Assembly: GCA_945861665.1 (NCBI GenBank)
Contig: CAMAVS010000001.1
Location: 272,403-336,402 of the forward strand
Direction of reading: 5' to 3'
Length of the DNA stretch: 64,000 nucleotides
Source: Chitinophaga pinensis
Lineage (GTDB): Bacteria; Bacteroidota; Bacteroidia; UBA4408
The translations under genes were made by a program, and so were the position numbers. Below the pieces are notes generated by a model. The model was not told where the DNA came from, did no database searches, and worked only from the letters and a program-made list of their open reading frames with translations. Shown here piece after piece: positions 62,013 through 64,000 of this stretch. The stretch's first letter is position 1. Every line of letters starts with the position of its first letter.

Positions 62013-63872
62013 TTATTGAATATTATTTTCTTGTAACCAATTTTCAAGCACCACCAAATACCATATTCTACTCCAAGTAATTCTTTTATCACCGTTCATA
62101 AAATGCTGCCACAAATCAAGTGTTTCCTTTTCATTAAAATAGCCTCTACTTGCCAGTGCATTCATCTTTTGTTCACAAAAGTCTTTTATCTCCTTTTTCA
62201 TCCATCCATCCCAAGGCAGTGTAAATCCCATTTTCGGACGATTAACAATTTCATTAGGCAATAAATCACCCAACGAATCAACCAATAATTTTTTTGGTGT
62301 ATGCGGATACTTTAAGCTATCTGTAATTCCTAATACATACTCAACTAAAGTATAATCTAAAAAAGGAACCCTCACCTCTAAGGCATGTGCCATACTCATT
62401 TGATCGGTATCTCTCAACAACACATTTTGCATATAGGTGCTAATTTCAGCCATTGACACGAAACCCAGTATATTATTTTTTGTTTGTTTTAACTCTCTTA
62501 TTATTTCAAAAACTCTATTGGCTTTCAACTCTCCTTTATGAAACTTCTTTATTTCACTATCGCTATAAACCTTTCGTGCCAATGGATAGGTGTTCACTAA
62601 CTCAAATGTGTTGCATTCCAATAACTCACCTATCTTCTCCGAAACAATGCCCGGCTTAATGGTTTTATAAATTCCGGCAGCAAATGACTTTGAAAAAGCG
62701 GGGAAAGAAGAAACCCAATTTTTATTTTGTAAACTTATACTGCGTTTAAACACATCGTAACCTGCAAATAGTTCGTCACCACCCAGTCCTGATAATGCCA
62801 TAGTAATACCGGCATTCTTAGTAGCTTTTGAAACAATGTAGGTGTTAGGGCCATCGCCACTGGGATGATCCAAGGCTTTTAGTGCGTGTGGTAGTTCATT
62901 TACAAAATCATTAATCTTTAATTTAATTTCGTGGTGTTCGGTATTGAATTTATTGGCCACCATTTGCGCATAAACGGCTTCACTGAATTCTGCTTCATCA
63001 AAAGTAACAGAAAATGTTTGCACTTTTTTGGTTGAGACTTGAGACATAATTGCAACGATGGCACATGAATCTATTCCTCCAGAAAGAAATGCTCCAAACG
63101 GAACATCTGCCACTAAGTGCCTTTGAACAGATTTTGTAAGCAATTGCTTTACCTTATTACAAACCGATGGGTAATTCAAATCGGCATCCTTTTTACTTTC
63201 CGTGCTGAGCTTCCAATACTGCTTTACTTCAATGCTTTTACCTACTCCAATTCGCAAATAATGTCCGGGCAATAACATATTCACCCCCTCAATAATTGTC
63301 TGTGGTGCATGTACGGTTTGATATCGAATATAATCTGGCAATGCTCCTTCATTCAGTTTTTTAGCTACCAAACCACTCGCTAAAACGGATCTCAATTCAG
63401 AAGAAAAAACTAATACTTCCTTGTTGTAATAGTAATACAAAGGTTTAATTCCCAACCTATCACGCGCAATAAATAATTCGAAATTTGCATTATCCCAAAT
63501 AGCAAAAGCGTACATTCCATTGAAACGATTCAAACAATCAGCTCCCCATTTACTAAAAGCTGCCAGTATTACTTCACTGTCCGTATTCGTTTGGAAGAGA
63601 TAATCAGATAGTTCATTTTTGATTTCAAGGTAATTATACAATTCACCGTTATATACCATTGTATACCTCTTATCAAACGAATGCATAGGTTGATGCCCGG
63701 CAGAAGAAAGGTCAATGATAGATAGCCTTCTGTGACCAAGTGCAATTTTATCAATGGCATAAACACCTTTATCATTGGGACCTCTTTGAGCCAAACGATT
63801 ATTCATCGCCTCTATTTTGGGAATAGAAACTTCGGGACTTGAAATACCGTAAATGCCATTAATACCGCACAT
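62013..63872 (-). CDS. Asparagine synthase family amidotransferase, copy 4
   Basis: 619 residues with catalytic Cys2 (MCGINGIYG), RGPNDKGVY (a change from the usual RGPDG), LGHRRLSIIDL and the PPi-loop SGGIDS starting at S264. The synthetase domain includes MALSGLGGDELFAGYDVF and MAHALEVRVPFLDYTLVEY. It belongs to the minus-strand glycan cluster. Amidation of a sugar acid is the favoured role; ordinary asparagine synthesis by this copy is equally open. A partial glycosyltransferase gene ends 2 nt upstream. Confidence 0.9.
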   Translation of the reverse strand: MCGINGIYGISSPEVSIPKIEAMNNRLAQRGPNDKGVYAIDKIALGHRRLSIIDLSSAGHQPMHSFDKRYTMVYNGELYNYLEIKNELSDYLFQTNTDSEVILAAFSKWGADCLNRFNGMYAFAIWDNANFELFIARDRLGIKPLYYYYNKEVLVFSSELRSVLASGLVAKKLNEGALPDYIRYQTVHAPQTIIEGVNMLLPGHYLRIGVGKSIEVKQYWKLSTESKKDADLNYPSVCNKVKQLLTKSVQRHLVADVPFGAFLSGGIDSCAIVAIMSQVSTKKVQTFSVTFDEAEFSEAVYAQMVANKFNTEHHEIKLKINDFVNELPHALKALDHPSGDGPNTYIVSKATKNAGITMALSGLGGDELFAGYDVFKRSISLQNKNWVSSFPAFSKSFAAGIYKTIKPGIVSEKIGELLECNTFELVNTYPLARKVYSDSEIKKFHKGELKANRVFEIIRELKQTKNNILGFVSMAEISTYMQNVLLRDTDQMSMAHALEVRVPFLDYTLVEYVLGITDSLKYPHTPKKLLVDSLGDLLPNEIVNRPKMGFTLPWDGWMKKEIKDFCEQKMNALASRGYFNEKETLDLWQHFMNGDKRITWSRIWYLVVLENWLQENNIQ

Positions 63873-63874
63873 AT

Positions 63875-64000
63875 TTATTTTCTATCGAGTAATTGCATAA
63901 GTGTATCTGTCCATTTTTCAAGCGTTAACTTTTGGGCCATCTTATTACTCTCTTCTCCCATTTTAACCAATTCTTGCTTTGGTAAATTTACTACCTTTTT
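63875..64000 (-). CDS. C-terminal end of a probable glycosyltransferase, cut by the window edge
   Basis: About 41 residues: KKVVNLPKQELVKMGEESNK followed by MAQKLTLEKWTDTLMQLLDRK, ending in a stop at 63875-63877. The helix pattern (L...MGE.SN..A...L..E.W...L..L) is the usual C-terminus of family 4 glycosyltransferases. Same strand and 2 nt from asnB copy 4, hence same operon. Confidence 0.55.
   Translation of the reverse strand, partial: KKVVNLPKQELVKMGEESNKMAQKLTLEKWTDTLMQLLDRK

Noticed and set aside
1-64000. tRNA, rRNA, transposase, integrase or phage structural genes
   Set aside because: None recognised on reading both strands and the translated frames, though a short tRNA could be missed without a covariance search.

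Overview
The window is from a low-GC member of the Bacteroidota, most likely a gliding or surface-decorating Flavobacteriia/Chitinophagia-type organism. Signs are gldF and gldG, a protein with a type IX secretion C-terminal sorting domain, a fused alpha/beta branched-chain 2-oxoacid dehydrogenase E1, DUF4468 and DUF4340 proteins, and repeated TAnnTTTG promoter -7 boxes in place of sigma-70 -10 boxes. No rRNA, tRNA, CRISPR array, insertion sequence or integrase was recognised. The left edge cuts a DUF4139-type gene and the right edge cuts a probable glycosyltransferase.

Layout. 0-25.6 kb is mostly chromosomal core: SCO copper chaperone, 2-oxoacid dehydrogenase E2, queuosine-precursor transporter, a small glycan pair (GT2 plus a DUF115/GT42-like protein), a TPR protein, gldF-gldG-DUF4340, dnaN, a zinc phospholipase C-like protein, an ECF sigma factor with a 57-residue small gene behind it, a rhomboid protease, a 788-residue T9SS cargo with six 75-residue repeats, fused E1, purC, phoH, SAM hydrolase, a monooxygenase, smpB, miaE and purS.

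25.66-47.9 kb is one long rightward surface-polysaccharide locus. It starts 5 nt behind purS with an ABC exporter (Wzm/Wzt with a C-terminal glycan-recognition domain). It continues through sugar epimerases, PhyH, three methyltransferases, a WbmS-like deacetylase, GNAT, WbqC, glycosyltransferases, a transglutaminase-like membrane protein, a WbmG/WbmF-like epimerase pair, and three asparagine-synthase-type amidotransferases. The AsnB, WbmS and paired-epimerase content recalls Bordetella wbm O-antigen loci, so an amidated uronic-acid glycan exported by an ABC transporter is a reasonable inference. Codon use changes around 28.8-34.9 kb (AGG arginine becomes common), suggesting the locus is a mosaic.

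47.9-59.4 kb is core again: OmpA-family protein, hisS, SirB1-like protein, nucleoside phosphorylase, LOG protein, EVE protein, pyruvate dehydrogenase E1alpha and E2 (E1beta not here), coaD and a thioredoxin-fold protein whose WCxxC is WSANS. 59.5-64 kb is a second glycan cluster on the minus strand: GT2, WcaF-like acetyltransferase, GT4, a fourth AsnB homologue and a truncated glycosyltransferase.

The parts fit a Gram-negative gliding bacterium that spends much on surface glycans and type IX secreted proteins. Nothing here is demonstrably a new defence or mobile system. The most unusual items are the four AsnB paralogues, the transglutaminase-like protein inside the glycan operon, the Cys-to-Ser thioredoxin protein, the near-leaderless TTG start of smpB, and several short coding remnants.
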